The notes beneath the pieces were generated by a model. It was not told the origin of the DNA, did not search any database, and saw only the letters and a list, made by a program, of their open reading frames with translations. Shown piece after piece: positions 7,601 to 14,297 of a DNA stretch of 18,329 nucleotides (positions within the stretch are counted from its first letter, which is position 1; each line of letters opens with the position of its first letter). A program made the translations under genes and the position numbers. The DNA is from Muribaculaceae bacterium (GTDB lineage: Bacteria > Bacteroidota > Bacteroidia > Bacteroidales > Muribaculaceae), in contig JAKSMA010000018.1 in the NCBI GenBank assembly GCA_024400895.1, forward strand, positions 1 through 18,329, given 5' to 3'.

Positions 7601-9946
7601 TTAGAACGGATAGCCTACCGAGAAGTGGAATTCGCTATCGCGTTTGAATTTAGGGTCGAATAGGGGCCAATGGTCTTGACCCGAAGCAGGGTTGTGCGCT
7701 TTCATACCCATATCCAGGCGCACGAGGAAGTAGGTGAAGTTCATACGCAAACCTAAGCCGTAGGCCACTGCCAACTGTTCGTAGAATTTGTTGAACTTAA
7801 ACACACCGCCTGGCTGGTCTTTATAGTCGCGTATGGTCCAGATATTACCTGCATCAACAAAAGCGGCGCCTTCAATCACCCAGAACAGTTTTGAACGGAA
7901 TTCGACACTGGCATCGAAGCGAATGTCGCCGCATTGGTAGATGAAGCTGTTTTGTGAATTGCGCGCAGCGAAACTACCTGGGCCGAGTGTACGCACGCCC
8001 CAGCCTCTCACGCTATTGGCGCCACCAGCGTAGAAACGCTTCTCAAACGGCACCACCGATGAGTTGCCATAAGGTATTGCTATACCGGCACCCACATGCA
8101 TAGCCAGCGAGTTGCGGTCGCTGAAGTTGTGCGTGAAGGCGTAGTCGGCTTGCATCTTGATGTATTGTGAATAGCGAATGCCAAACACCTTGTAGCTGTC
8201 GTCTTCGCCCTTTTTCTGCCCAATCATTTTCGAGATGCCGTAGAGCAAGTTGCCAGCAGTTTCTGCCGATGCACGAATCGTGTAGATGTCTTGCTGCATG
8301 GCTTTGCTCATAGGGTTTAGCTCATGTTTGTTGGTGTGGTAGAAACTATAGCCCAAGCGCATGATAAAGTGGTCCTCGTAGGAGTAGCGCAGCAGTGGGT
8401 TGCTGATGCTGTCAAGGAAGTGCGATTTGCTCTTTGGCAGTGCCACATAATTGAGGTCAAGCACATTGAGCGTGTGATGCGTCTGGTTTTGGCGTTCGCT
8501 CCACACATATTTCCAACCGGCACCTGCAATGATGCGGGTGTATTCTGGGCGGGCCTGATAGCTGAATGAGGTGTTCAGCTCGGTGGTGGCTTGAATTCTC
8601 TGCTTGAAACTGCGCTTCAGGAACGGCGCCTTGAATTTCGGGAAAACGATACCCACTTCACCAGAATATTCCGAGTAGTTATCATTAATCAAACCAGCCA
8701 CATCACCGGAAATACTTTCATAGCGAGTGTGGAATTTTGCATTCAGCACTTCCGACCCCTCGAAAATGTTGCGATGCTGATAGTTTACACCCACACCGAA
8801 ACCGAGGTCACCTTCGCTGTTTGTGCCTTCAAGCGAGAACGAAATGCTTTGCGACTTGTCGCGCTGGAGCAAGATATAGGTGTCGACATACATTTTGCCG
8901 TCGATTTCACCCACAGGATTGGTGGTCACATTCACGAATTTCAGAATGCCGAAGCGGCCGAGGGCTTTGTAGGTTTTCGTCACACTGCTCGCATCATACA
9001 TCTCTCCAGGGGTGATGTAGCAGCAGTCGTAGAGCGAGCTGTAGCGCAAATATTGGTCGTCGGCATCTGAAATGAAATTGATGCCGTTGTATTCTTCTTC
9101 TTTGCCCTTGTATTTGCCGTCTTGCATCGTCACCGGGTCGTAGTTGGTCACGAATGTCACCGAGCGGATATAGAACGGACGGTGGCTCTTGTATTCAGGC
9201 ATGCGTGAAAGAGCGCGTGGTGGGCGAGTGTTGAGTGTCAAATCCACTGCACGCGACCCTGCGGCGGTGTCGGCATAGAAAGTGATATATTCCTTGTTAA
9301 AGGCAAAGTAACCGTGGTTGCGCAGATTTTCGGTGATAAACTCACGTTCCTTTTCCAGTTTGTTGTGGTCGAACACCGAATTTTGCCGGATGGGGTAGAG
9401 GGTGGTGTCGGCAAGAATGATATCGCGCAGCGTGTCGTTAGGAATGTCGTAGGAGATGTTTCTCACATAGTAAGGAGCGTTGAGGCGGATATTGTAGGTC
9501 ACGCGCACTTTCTTTTTGTCGGCGTCGGTTTCCACTTGGCTGGTCACATTGTTGTTCATGTAGCCTTTGTTGGTCAACGCCATCGTGAGTTGGCTCACGC
9601 TTGCATGAGTGAGTGTGGAGTCGTAGATTACGGGTGGAGTGCCCACGCGTTGCACCCATTTGTTGAACCATTTTGTGGAATCCTTGCCAGAAAGATTGTA
9701 GAACGCCAACTGCAACTTGAGGCCGCCCAGCACCTTGTGGTTCTCCGTTTGGCGAAGATAGTTCACCAGGTCGTAAGTGCTCACTTCGCTGTTTTCATTC
9801 TCCTTGTCGAGGATATGAAGGGTTACATTGTCGAGCAGATACTGCCCATCGGGCACATGCTTTGTGGAGCTACACGAAGGCAGCAGTGCCACGGCCAAAG
9901 CCGCCACACACAAGGCATAGAGATATTTCGAGAAATAGGTACGCAA
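7601..9946 (-). CDS. tamL: TamL-type BamA/TamA-family outer-membrane lipoprotein
   Basis: An Omp85-family protein of 781 residues from the TTG chosen here. The signal peptide ends in a lipobox (LLPSC) with lipidated Cys25 followed by SST. Residues about 35-330 look like POTRA repeats, and the second half is a beta-barrel with the Omp85 loop motif SVRGW (VRGW at 646-649) and a terminal aromatic strand ending SVGYPF. Lipid-anchored TamA homologues (TamL) are characteristic of Bacteroidota and are thought to act with TamB in moving lipids or proteins to the outer membrane; no tamB is visible here. The frame stays open for 59 more codons upstream, but the promoter at 9970-10000 lies inside that extension and no ATG occurs between it and the signal peptide. 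Confidence 0.88.
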   Translation of the reverse strand: MRTYFSKYLYALCVAALAVALLPSCSSTKHVPDGQYLLDNVTLHILDKENENSEVSTYDLVNYLRQTENHKVLGGLKLQLAFYNLSGKDSTKWFNKWVQRVGTPPVIYDSTLTHASVSQLTMALTNKGYMNNNVTSQVETDADKKKVRVTYNIRLNAPYYVRNISYDIPNDTLRDIILADTTLYPIRQNSVFDHNKLEKEREFITENLRNHGYFAFNKEYITFYADTAAGSRAVDLTLNTRPPRALSRMPEYKSHRPFYIRSVTFVTNYDPVTMQDGKYKGKEEEYNGINFISDADDQYLRYSSLYDCCYITPGEMYDASSVTKTYKALGRFGILKFVNVTTNPVGEIDGKMYVDTYILLQRDKSQSISFSLEGTNSEGDLGFGVGVNYQHRNIFEGSEVLNAKFHTRYESISGDVAGLINDNYSEYSGEVGIVFPKFKAPFLKRSFKQRIQATTELNTSFSYQARPEYTRIIAGAGWKYVWSERQNQTHHTLNVLDLNYVALPKSKSHFLDSISNPLLRYSYEDHFIMRLGYSFYHTNKHELNPMSKAMQQDIYTIRASAETAGNLLYGISKMIGQKKGEDDSYKVFGIRYSQYIKMQADYAFTHNFSDRNSLAMHVGAGIAIPYGNSSVVPFEKRFYAGGANSVRGWGVRTLGPGSFAARNSQNSFIYQCGDIRFDASVEFRSKLFWVIEGAAFVDAGNIWTIRDYKDQPGGVFKFNKFYEQLAVAYGLGLRMNFTYFLVRLDMGMKAHNPASGQDHWPLFDPKFKRDSEFHFSVGYPF

Positions 9947-9969
9947 AATAGGTAATTTATAATATGATA

Positions 9970-10000
9970 CAAATTTACTGCCTTTCAACCGATTCACAAA
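9970..10000 (-). promoter_or_regulatory. Predicted promoter of tamL
   Basis: Read on the minus strand, TTTG (10000-9997), a 19-bp spacer and TAAATTTG (9977-9970) match the Bacteroidota consensus exactly. Initiation near 9963 leaves about 17 nt before the TTG at 9946-9944, the only common start codon between the promoter and the positively charged part of the signal peptide. Confidence 0.8.
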
Positions 10001-10056
10001 GAAAAATATCCCACAATTTTCACAAAATCCTCTCCACACCCTCATTGCGCCAGAAA

Positions 10057-10079
10057 TTATCCCAGAAAGTGCATTAGGG
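10057..10079 (-). repeat. Dispersed repeat copy 1 (left inverted end)
   Basis: On the minus strand this 23-bp stretch contains TAATGCACTTTCTGGGATAA. It matches the copy at 12948-12970 at 21 of 23 positions and is repeated in inverse, with 18 of 20 matches, at 10209-10228. It lies 57 bp upstream of the tamL -33 element. Confidence 0.65.
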
Positions 10080-10133
10080 GCAAATGGCAATATTTTGTTT
10101 CTTATAGGCCTGATTTGTACCATCTTTCGCTCA

Positions 10134-10149
10134 CATAGGGACCCCTATG
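10134..10149. repeat. Perfect palindrome CATAGGG-AC-CCCTATG
   Basis: A 7-2-7 inverted repeat in the middle of the inverted-repeat-bounded segment. It is flanked on both sides by the 7-bp direct repeat TCGCTCA (10127-10133 and 10151-10157). It could be a binding site, a small cruciform or the footprint of a tiny insertion; the sequence does not decide. Confidence 0.5.
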
Positions 10150-10207
10150 CTCGCTCAATTTAGCGCAAATCCTGACACTATGATAATCTAAAATCTTATC
10201 CATGTGC

Positions 10208-10228
10208 GAATGAACTTTCTGGGATTAT
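10208..10228 (+). repeat. Dispersed repeat copy 2 (right inverted end)
   Basis: GAATGAACTTTCTGGGATTA at 10208-10227 is the diverged, oppositely oriented partner of copy 1, and the two bound a 172-bp segment. It ends 21 bp before the -33-like TTGG of the cysteine-rich gene's promoter. Confidence 0.55.
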
Positions 10229-10249
10229 ATGAAAAGTGATGTTGGAATA

Positions 10250-10279
10250 TTGGAAGTAATGCAAAATGCATTATCTTTG
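10250..10279 (+). promoter_or_regulatory. Predicted promoter of the cysteine-rich gene with built-in palindromic operator
   Basis: TATCTTTG (10272-10279) is a perfect -7 element; TTGG (10250-10253) sits 18 bp upstream as a weak -33. The spacer carries a perfect palindrome, TAATGCA-AAA-TGCATTA (10257-10273), whose right end overlaps the first two bases of the -7 element. A protein bound there would block RNA polymerase, so this is a good repressor-site candidate. Confidence 0.65.
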
Positions 10280-10367
10280 CGATACTTTTTTCCCGAAATA
10301 GAAATTGTGTAAGAATGAAGACTGTATATGTCAATCAAATAATTTAAGAAACAAAATTAATTGTATT

Positions 10368-10646
10368 ATGGAATACTGTGATTATTGTGCCGGTGTTGGT
10401 TTCATTAAGAATGACTGTTGCTATTGTGCTGGAACAGGATTTGTTGAAACAGATGGAATTGAAGTTGTCTGTGAATGTTGTGATGGGACAGGTTTGGTAG
10501 AAATAGGTGGAGAAGAATACCTCTGTGGAGATTGTGAAGGGACTGGAGTTGTTCACCTTTGTAGGGAATGTCGAGGAACGGGTGTTGAAAATGAAACTTG
10601 TCCCGAATGCGGAGGATTGGGATATTTTGAAGACGAAGATGATTAA
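10368..10646 (+). CDS. Small DnaJ-zinc-finger-like protein with six CxxCxGxG motifs
   Basis: A 92-residue acidic protein built almost entirely of six CxxCxGxG motifs, beginning at Cys4, Cys17, Cys35, Cys53, Cys65 and Cys78. The spacing runs 13, 18, 18, 12 and 13 residues, nearly symmetrical. In DnaJ four such motifs bind two zinc ions; six could bind three. There is no J domain, no membrane segment and no other domain. I chose the ATG at 10368. An in-frame TTG at 10305, closer to the promoter, would add 21 residues with four more cysteines and cannot be excluded. The gene is visibly richer in A/T and in GGA and TGT codons than its neighbours. It stands alone with its own promoter and terminator. 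A zinc-binding or chaperone-like role is inference. Confidence 0.8.
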   Translation: MEYCDYCAGVGFIKNDCCYCAGTGFVETDGIEVVCECCDGTGLVEIGGEEYLCGDCEGTGVVHLCRECRGTGVENETCPECGGLGYFEDEDD

Positions 10647-10686
10647 ATTCTGATAAACTATTTATAAGTTTCAGAATTTTGATTTT
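10645..10686 (+). terminator. A/T-rich terminator of the cysteine-rich gene
   Basis: AAATTCTGA (10645-10653) and TCAGAATTT (10671-10679) form a perfect 9-bp stem, with a further AACT/AGTT pairing inside, followed by the T-rich TTTGATTTT. The stem begins within the TAA stop codon, so stop and terminator overlap. Confidence 0.65.
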
Positions 10687-10749
10687 GGCAATTTGGGGGT
10701 GGGGTGGAAAAAAGTGTGCTGCAGTGGTGGGTATTTGGATTTTGATTCC

Positions 10750-10757
10750 TACCTTTG
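10750..10757 (+). promoter_or_regulatory. Predicted -7 element of the kinase-permease operon
   Basis: TACCTTTG matches TAnnTTTG in full and lies 64 bp before the kinase ATG. No TTTG lies at the right distance upstream (the one at 10734-10737 is too close), so the -33 half is weak and an activator may be needed. Confidence 0.5.
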
Positions 10758-10821
10758 TAGTAGAAAATTGGCTTCTGGTTGTGAATGTTTAGATGAACAG
10801 GGGCTTTAATCGGTATATGAT

Positions 10822-11727
10822 ATGCTTGATATTTGCTGCATAGGGCACATTACCCATGACAAAATTGTTACTCCTCATCAGGAGGTGTCGATGCCGGGAG
10901 GCACTTCTTTTTATTTTTCGTTTGGCATCAATTCGCTGTTTCAGTCGGAAAAGGCGAGCGGGTGCAACCATCGCTTGTCGTATAAACTTGTCACCTCGCT
11001 TGCGGAAAGCGAAATGGGTGCTGTGCAGGCAATGCGTGGCGTGGGTATCGCTGTGGATGTGATTCCGAGTGCCCACACCGTGAATTTTGAAAATATCTAT
11101 GGCGAAAACCAGAACGAGCGTAAGCAGCGCGTGAGGGCGAAGGCCGACCCGTTCACCGTTGAAAAACTGAAAGATGTGCAAGCACGCTACATTGTACTTG
11201 GCACGCTTTTACCCGACGATTTCTCGCTTGATGTGATTAAACATCTCCACGGCAAAGGTACTCTTGTGGTGGATGCGCAAGGTTTTCTGCGCGATGTGCG
11301 TGGCGAAGATGTTTTCCCCGTTGACTGGAAAGAGAAGAAGGAGGCGCTCAAATACATCGATGTGCTGAAAGTGAACGAATATGAAGCCGAGGTAATAACA
11401 GGCGAAAGCGATGTGCATGAGGCTGCGAAACGGCTCGTGGAATGGGGCGTGAAGGAAGTGCTCCTGTCGCTTGGCAGTTTTGGCAGCATCATCTATGCCG
11501 ATGGCGTGTTCTACGATATTCCCGCCTACCAGCCATTGCTGTTGGTGGATGCCACTGGGTGTGGCGATACCTACACTATGGGCTATGTGTATCGCCGTGC
11601 GCAAGGGGCAACGGTGGAAGAGGCAGGTCGCTTCGCGGCGGCAGTCAGTACCATCAAACTCGAACATTCCGGACCATTTTCTTCAAGTTATCAACGCGCA
11701 ATGGAACTTGTGCGCTCCAATTCATAA
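10822..11727 (+). CDS. PfkB-family carbohydrate kinase
   Basis: A 301-residue ribokinase-like sugar or nucleoside kinase acting in the cytoplasm. The N-terminal GHITHDK segment (8-14), the substrate-side di-glycine in MPGGTS (24-29), and the C-terminal signature DATGCGDTYTMGY (243-255) are present, with Asp249 as the catalytic base. In this signature the usual Ala of GAGD is Cys247, a minor but noticeable change at the anion hole. The length is typical. The permease gene starts 18 bp after the stop, so one transcript is likely and the kinase probably phosphorylates the sugar that the permease imports. The family has many substrates (fructose, ribose, inositol, 2-keto-3-deoxygluconate, nucleosides), and the sequence does not tell me which applies. 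Confidence 0.87.
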   Translation: MLDICCIGHITHDKIVTPHQEVSMPGGTSFYFSFGINSLFQSEKASGCNHRLSYKLVTSLAESEMGAVQAMRGVGIAVDVIPSAHTVNFENIYGENQNERKQRVRAKADPFTVEKLKDVQARYIVLGTLLPDDFSLDVIKHLHGKGTLVVDAQGFLRDVRGEDVFPVDWKEKKEALKYIDVLKVNEYEAEVITGESDVHEAAKRLVEWGVKEVLLSLGSFGSIIYADGVFYDIPAYQPLLLVDATGCGDTYTMGYVYRRAQGATVEEAGRFAAAVSTIKLEHSGPFSSSYQRAMELVRSNS

Positions 11728-11745
11728 ACCACAATAAGCTACACA

Positions 11746-12906
11746 ATGAATCTTACATCAAAAAAATATTTCTTACCTTACGTTCTTATCACCTCGCTGT
11801 TTTTCCTCTGGGGATTTGCCAGAGCCATTCTCGATGTGCTCAACCAGCATTTCCGTGAGGCAATGAACATAAGCATCACCCAATCGGCAATGATTCAGGT
11901 CACCACTTATCTTGCCTATTTCCTTACAGCAATTCCTGCCGGATTATTTATTTCGCGATTCGGGTATCGCTATGGTGTGGTGTGTGGTTTGCTTCTTTAT
12001 GCGGTAGGGGCTTTGCTGTTCATACCGGGTGCGGCAATCGGCACGCTCTCGGCATTTTTGGTGTGCCTGTTCATCATCGGTGTGGGGCTCACATTCCTTG
12101 AAACTTCAGCCAATCCTTTTGCCACCGAACTTGGTCCGCAAGAAACTGCCACTTCGCGCCTCAACCTGTCTCAATCGTTCAATGGATCGGGTTGTGCACT
12201 TGCTCCTTTCTTGTTGGGCGCATATTTGTTCACTCGTGGCAATGTGACACTGCCGTATATGGTGATGGGCGTTGTAGTGATAGTGGTAGCCATCATTTTC
12301 TCACGCGTAAAACTTCCCGAAATCACCCAGCAAGACACCGTGGAATCGGCCACTCAAGGCGGAAAACTCGGCAAAGCTGTGATGTTTGGTTTTGTGGCGC
12401 TCCTTGCTTATGAAGTGGCAGAAATCAGCATCAACAGTTATTTCGTCATGTTCCTGACTGGGGAAGGTATTGCCACCAACGTCGAGGCTGCCCATATGCT
12501 TTCGTTGGCATTGTTCATCTTTATGATTGGCCGCTTTTTAGGAGCTTGGATTATGAAATATGTTCGTCCATCCATCGTGTTGCTCTGCTGTGCTGTAGGC
12601 AGTGTGTTGTGCATGTTTGGCGTGCTCTTTGGAGGCGAAATAGCTCATTATGCACTTGTTTGCAACTTTGCCTGCGAATCGATTATGTTCCCCACCATCT
12701 TCTCCCTCACACTCTCAGGCCTCGACCCGCAACGCAAAAAGCGCGCTTCATCCTACCTGATGATGACACCTGTGGGAGGGTGTGCATTCTTGCTGATGGG
12801 CCACATAGCCGACAACACATCGCTTGTGTTGCCATTCTGTGTGCCACTGACAGGCTTCCTCATCGTCACCGCCTTTGCCCTCTACAAAATAAAATCACGC
12901 GCATAG
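11746..12906 (+). CDS. FHS-family (FucP/GluP-like) sugar:proton symporter
   Basis: A 386-residue major-facilitator protein with about twelve membrane segments. FHS-type signatures are visible: FFLWGFARAILDVLNQHF near the N terminus, the conserved ETSANPFATELGP at about 124-136, and RLNLSQSFNGSG soon after. Characterised members import L-fucose, glucose/galactose or N-acetylglucosamine with protons across the inner membrane. The pairing with a PfkB kinase suggests a sugar phosphorylated after entry, but the substrate is not readable. The start is the ATG at 11746 in an A-rich context without a Shine-Dalgarno sequence. No convincing plus-strand terminator follows; a weak GGCAA/TTGCC pair at 12911-12944 lacks a T-run. 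Confidence 0.9.
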   Translation: MNLTSKKYFLPYVLITSLFFLWGFARAILDVLNQHFREAMNISITQSAMIQVTTYLAYFLTAIPAGLFISRFGYRYGVVCGLLLYAVGALLFIPGAAIGTLSAFLVCLFIIGVGLTFLETSANPFATELGPQETATSRLNLSQSFNGSGCALAPFLLGAYLFTRGNVTLPYMVMGVVVIVVAIIFSRVKLPEITQQDTVESATQGGKLGKAVMFGFVALLAYEVAEISINSYFVMFLTGEGIATNVEAAHMLSLALFIFMIGRFLGAWIMKYVRPSIVLLCCAVGSVLCMFGVLFGGEIAHYALVCNFACESIMFPTIFSLTLSGLDPQRKKRASSYLMMTPVGGCAFLLMGHIADNTSLVLPFCVPLTGFLIVTAFALYKIKSRA

Positions 12907-12947
12907 GCGTGGCAAAAAATGCATTGAGACCAATAGCAATTGCCCTG

Positions 12948-12970
12948 CCCTAATGCACTATCTGGGACAA
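12948..12970 (+). repeat. Dispersed repeat copy 3
   Basis: This 23-bp stretch, containing TAATGCACTATCTGGGACAA, agrees with the minus-strand sequence at 10057-10079 at 21 of 23 positions. It sits between the permease stop and the minus-strand terminator of the PH-domain gene, outside any coding region. Confidence 0.65.
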
Positions 12971-13000
12971 AAAAATCCCATCCCTTGAGGGACAGGATTT
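12969..13000 (-). terminator. Intrinsic terminator of the PH-domain gene
   Basis: On the minus strand AAATCC-TG-TCCC, loop TCAA, GGGA-TG-GGATTT is followed by a run of seven T (12975-12969). The inner TG/TG pairs are U-G wobbles in the minus-strand RNA but C/A mismatches in the plus-strand RNA, so the hairpin favours the minus direction. It starts 26 bp after the stop codon. Confidence 0.8.
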
Positions 13001-13026
13001 GATGTTTTGCCTTACCGTCGCTATGA

Positions 13027-13524
13027 TTAGTCTTGCGATTGGTCGTGGGTGGCTTTCATGCGGGTGGTGAGAATCTTGCGTACATCGAAAGGCTCCTGAA
13101 TGTAGTCAACCTTGTGGTTGGTGCCACCACTGCCTACCAACTCGATGGAACCAGTGTTGAAAATGCGCTGCAACACTCCTTGATAAAGATTCACGGTTTC
13201 AATCTTGAAGAGCGGAATTTCGGTCATCTTGATGCTTAAAATACCGTCTTTTTGAATGAAGCGGTGTGTGGTTACGGCAAATGTGGTTTTGCTACGAATG
13301 AAGTAGCCCCACACCATAAAGCCAGCGCCAATAATCAGCCCGATGGTGCCAAACACGGTGAACACCGTTTCGGGACGAGTGAGTCCGATAATGAGCATCA
13401 CAAAACCCAGTATGGCCAACAGACCACCACCAAAGGTGTATTTCCAGTTGAAGGTCCAGTGAAGACGACCTTTGAAGATGATTTGCTCTCCGTCTTCGAG
13501 AGTCTTTTCTATAAACTTTGACAT
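13027..13524 (-). CDS. Membrane protein with bacterial PH domain (YdbS-like, bPH2)
   Basis: A 165-residue protein with two close hydrophobic segments at about 30-49 and 52-75, followed by a bacterial pleckstrin-homology-like (YdbS/bPH2) domain at about 77-152. That domain contains TTHRFIQKDGI, IPLFKIETVNLYQGVLQRIF and GSIELVGSGG. The function of such proteins is unknown; in Bacillus, relatives are linked to bacteriocin or envelope-stress resistance. It is a single-gene unit with a consensus promoter upstream and a strong terminator downstream. The start ATG lies about 14 nt beyond an A-rich tract. The domain call is good; the role is not known. Confidence 0.85.
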   Translation of the reverse strand: MSKFIEKTLEDGEQIIFKGRLHWTFNWKYTFGGGLLAILGFVMLIIGLTRPETVFTVFGTIGLIIGAGFMVWGYFIRSKTTFAVTTHRFIQKDGILSIKMTEIPLFKIETVNLYQGVLQRIFNTGSIELVGSGGTNHKVDYIQEPFDVRKILTTRMKATHDQSQD

Positions 13525-13543
13525 ATCAGTAACATTTTTTTTA

Positions 13544-13575
13544 CAAACTTACACTATTTATTCTTTTTAAGCAAA
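13544..13575 (-). promoter_or_regulatory. Predicted promoter of the PH-domain gene
   Basis: On the minus strand TTTG (13575-13572), a 20-bp spacer and TAAGTTTG (13551-13544) match the Bacteroidota promoter fully, 20 bp ahead of the ATG. Confidence 0.8.
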
Positions 13576-13650
13576 TCAAGATTTGTAAATTTTCAATTTT
13601 GACTCCGTGCTGACACAAAGGTTTAAACCCAGAATTTATAGCCCTACTTC

Positions 13651-13681
13651 TTGGTAATAAAAGAAAAATGCAGTAACTTTA
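13651..13681 (+). promoter_or_regulatory. Predicted promoter of the DJ-1/PfpI gene
   Basis: TTGG (13651-13654), a 19-bp spacer and TAACTTTA (13674-13681) give a near match (one mismatch in each element) to the Bacteroidota pattern, 29 bp before the ATG. It is divergent from the PH-domain promoter about 75 bp away. Confidence 0.55.
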
Positions 13682-13710
13682 TGACAGATAAACGTAAAAC
13701 AATAAATTAA

Positions 13711-14271
13711 ATGAACACATCTTTTGTATTTTTTGCCGATGGCTTCGAAGAAGTTGAAGCCTTGACAACAGTGGATATTATGCGCCGCGCTGGCATGGAA
13801 GTGGTGACCGTGAGCATCAACGACACCCTTGAGGCTGAAGGTGCACACGGGGTGGTGGTGAAAGCCGACGCTCTGATTAGTGAAGTGAACCTCGACGACG
13901 CCGAATGGCTCGTTTGCCCTGGTGGCATGCCTGGCGCGAGCAACCTTGCCGCCTGCAAAAAGCTCACCGACGCGCTCCTCGCCCAAAATGAAAAAGGCGA
14001 AAAGATTGCAGCCATCTGCGCTTCTCCTTCAGTGATTTTCGGACCACTCGGTTTACTTGAAGGCCGCAACGCCGTATGCTATCCAGGCATGGAACAAGGC
14101 ATGACTGGCGCTATCGTCGGCAACACTCCCGTGGCTGTAGACGGCAACATCGTGACCGGTAATGGTCCTGCTGCCGCAAGTGCATTCGGATTGGCAATCG
14201 TGAAAGCCAGCATGGGCGAAGATTGTGCTCGCCAAGTGGCAGAAGGTATGCTTTTCTTCGGCCTCGTATAA
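13711..14271 (+). CDS. DJ-1/PfpI-family protein (YajL/DJ-1-like)
   Basis: A 186-residue cytoplasmic protein of the DJ-1/ThiJ/PfpI superfamily with the flavodoxin-like fold. The nucleophile-elbow cysteine is Cys103 in AAICASPSVIFGP. The partner glutamate is Glu16 in GFEEVEA, aligned with human DJ-1 Glu18. The VDIMRRAGMEVVTVS block and PGGMPGA are also typical of the DJ-1/YajL branch. Relatives are reported as oxidative-stress or carbonyl-stress factors, with glyoxalase or deglycase activity debated, so the exact reaction is left open. It is a single-gene unit, convergent with the barrel gene; an A/T-rich inverted repeat begins 26 bp after its stop and may end transcription. Confidence 0.9.
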   Translation: MNTSFVFFADGFEEVEALTTVDIMRRAGMEVVTVSINDTLEAEGAHGVVVKADALISEVNLDDAEWLVCPGGMPGASNLAACKKLTDALLAQNEKGEKIAAICASPSVIFGPLGLLEGRNAVCYPGMEQGMTGAIVGNTPVAVDGNIVTGNGPAAASAFGLAIVKASMGEDCARQVAEGMLFFGLV

Positions 14272-14297
14272 GCCAAGCTTTATCAAGAAGATATTCT

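Larger units (their letters stand above)
9947..10367. other. 421-bp divergent intergenic control region
   Basis: This gap between tamL (leftward) and the cysteine-rich gene (rightward) holds two promoters, at 9970-10000 and 10250-10279, and a 172-bp segment with imperfect inverted ends at 10057-10228. It also holds a palindrome at 10134-10149 inside that segment and an operator-like palindrome at 10257-10273. A 10-codon ATG frame at 10315-10347 is too short to call. I see no RNA gene. Confidence 0.6.

Noticed and set aside
9314..9955. 213-codon open frame on the plus strand
   Set aside because: It is antisense to the N-terminal part of tamL, with His- and Val-rich translation typical of a reversed coding strand.
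10057..10228. True insertion sequence
   Set aside because: The 172-bp segment has no transposase and no target-site duplication, so it is described only as an inverted-repeat-bounded segment.
10315..10347. Ten-codon leader peptide before the cysteine-rich gene
   Set aside because: An ATG frame of this size is expected by chance; it has no regulatory codon run or overlapping terminator.
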